The notes below the pieces were generated by a model. That model had not been told where the DNA came from. It worked only from the letters and a program-made list of their open reading frames with translations, and ran no database searches. This document shows positions 5,553-6,590 of a stretch of 6,590 nucleotides of DNA, in pieces. Origin of the DNA: Candidatus Kapaibacterium sp. (GTDB lineage: Bacteria > Bacteroidota > Ignavibacteria > Kapaibacteriales > UBA2268); NCBI GenBank assembly GCA_030835065.1, contig JAUQWR010000536.1:1-6590 (forward strand). The letters are read 5' to 3'. The translations under genes were made by a program, and so were the position numbers. Position 1 is the first letter of the stretch; the number at the start of each line of letters is the position of its first letter.

Positions 5553-6590
5553 ATGCGAAATACACTTTTATTAATTTGTATATTATTATTATCAACGAGA
5601 ATAATATTTGCAGAAAAATCGAAAATTCATATTACTAATAGTAAAAATAATGATTTTGAAGTAAACTTAATGAACAATGGCGGTTTTATTGAATTACTAA
5701 TGGACTTTACTAATGGTTTTATGGGATTATGGGCACAGGAACTTTTAGATAGAGGAGTTGATGACTATACATATAATAAAACATTTAATAAATGGGAAAT
5801 TTTTTCTGAAAATGGTCGAGTAGATATTATTAAGGGTGGTTACAATAAAAAAGGAAAATATCATATTGGATTGAATTCTAAGAATGGATTGCCAGTTGGT
5901 ATCTCTCAAAAAGTCCATTTAACTGATAGATCTTCACATCATTCTTATTTTTATGCTATGTGCAATGAAACAGTAAAAGTAAAAATCTTGTTGTTGGATA
6001 CAAATTATAAAGAATTGACAAGTAGTGAAATAGAAATAAATTCAAAAAGCTGGAAAAAATATGAACTTGATTTACCAATAATAAAAGGACTTAGTAAATG
6101 TATCTTTAAATTAGAATACTCTGGGTTTACAGTCGCTTATTTTGATGAGTTTTCTTTGATGCCAAATGATAATGTTTTAGGAATAAGAAAGGAGTATTCT
6201 GATTTTTTTGAATATTGGAAACCCAGCATTTTAAGGTATCCTGGCGGATGGTTTGCAGATAGTGAATTTGCAAGGTGGAGTGAATGTATTTATGATATTG
6301 ATTCTCGTATATCGCCAAATAATTTTGGTTTTGCTGGTTATCAAAGATTAGATTTTAGTTTCGAGGAATATATAAAAATATGCCGAAGGTTTTCTATGGA
6401 ACCTTTGATTACAGTAAATTATGAAAATGGTTCGACAAAAGAAGCAGCAGAGTGGATAGAATATGCAAATTCTGATACAAATACCTTCTACGGATATCAG
6501 CGATATTTAAATGGGAGTTATGAACCTTATAGGGTTAAGTATTGGGAAATTGGTAATGAGCAATGGTATAAGCCTGAAATCTATGCGGAA
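5553..6590 (+). CDS. Secreted GH51-type alpha-L-arabinofuranosidase, N-terminal part (cut by window end)
   Basis: This is an open frame of 346 codons that runs off the window without a stop. The enzyme would release terminal alpha-L-arabinofuranosyl residues from arabinoxylan, arabinan or similar polymers outside the cytoplasm. Residues 1-20 form a Sec signal peptide, with cleavage probably after IIFA. Residues 40-125 carry GFMGLWAQELLDRG and LTDRSS, seen in plant-type GH51 enzymes. About 125-203 resembles the CBM4_9-like insert of that subgroup, ending YFDEFSLMP. The catalytic barrel follows: SILRYPGGWFAD (225-236), MEPLITVNYENGS (282-294), AAEWIEYAN (298-306) and YWEIGNEQW (330-338), where Glu336 is the expected acid/base. 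The nucleophile Glu lies beyond the window. No Shine-Dalgarno sequence is seen; the upstream ATG at 5541 hits a stop after two codons. GH51 is favoured, but linkage specificity cannot be read here. Confidence 0.85.
   Translation, partial: MRNTLLLICILLLSTRIIFAEKSKIHITNSKNNDFEVNLMNNGGFIELLMDFTNGFMGLWAQELLDRGVDDYTYNKTFNKWEIFSENGRVDIIKGGYNKKGKYHIGLNSKNGLPVGISQKVHLTDRSSHHSYFYAMCNETVKVKILLLDTNYKELTSSEIEINSKSWKKYELDLPIIKGLSKCIFKLEYSGFTVAYFDEFSLMPNDNVLGIRKEYSDFFEYWKPSILRYPGGWFADSEFARWSECIYDIDSRISPNNFGFAGYQRLDFSFEEYIKICRRFSMEPLITVNYENGSTKEAAEWIEYANSDTNTFYGYQRYLNGSYEPYRVKYWEIGNEQWYKPEIYAE

Noticed and set aside
6127..6318. Minus-strand open frame of 63 codons
   Set aside because: It is antisense to the conserved PGGWF region of the arabinofuranosidase, which is clearly the real gene.

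Overview
This is a low-G+C chromosomal window with several traits of the Bacteroidota/Ignavibacteriota (FCB) group. Shine-Dalgarno sequences are weak or absent before most genes. One promoter fits the Bacteroidota TTG/TAnnTTTG form. There is an ECF sigma factor with a single-pass membrane partner, a lipoprotein with a twin-arginine-like signal, a small outer-membrane barrel, and an intergenic repeat rich in CACAAAGGA/ACTTTGTGC. I cannot name the genus; an uncultured FCB lineage is an inference.

Layout. (1) 26-1235, plus strand: an ECF sigma factor followed one base later by a single-pass membrane protein, probably its anti-sigma factor. (2) 1237-3438, minus strand: a tight three-gene operon of TetR-family regulator, small outer-membrane beta-barrel protein and Acg-type nitroreductase with a Tat/lipoprotein signal. 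The first two genes overlap in TAATG, and the last two are one base apart if the second ATG of the nitroreductase frame is used. The operon ends one base from the anti-sigma stop codon, so the two units converge without a visible terminator. (3) 3439-3977: a 539-bp gap holding a promoter and palindromic operator for the TetR operon, a two-arm repeat with a central 10-11 bp tandem array, and a strong terminator for the next gene. (4) 3978-5273, minus strand: a 431-residue protein with a Swt1-like HEPN domain carrying an intact R-x4-H ribonuclease-type motif. (5) 5274-5552: a very A+T-rich divergent intergenic region, about 13% G+C over its main part. (6) 5553 to the window end, plus strand: the first 346 codons of a secreted GH51-type alpha-L-arabinofuranosidase, cut by the window edge just after its NE acid/base motif.

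How the genes work together. The sigma/anti-sigma pair looks like a self-contained envelope-signalling module. The TetR operon looks like an autoregulated response unit with an envelope porin-like protein and an exported flavin enzyme, possibly against a redox-active or nitro compound; its ligand is unknown. The HEPN gene is transcribed alone, with its own terminator and no visible antitoxin, and is the best candidate here for an unstudied RNA-targeting stress or phage-defence factor. The arabinofuranosidase points to breakdown of plant-type polysaccharide.
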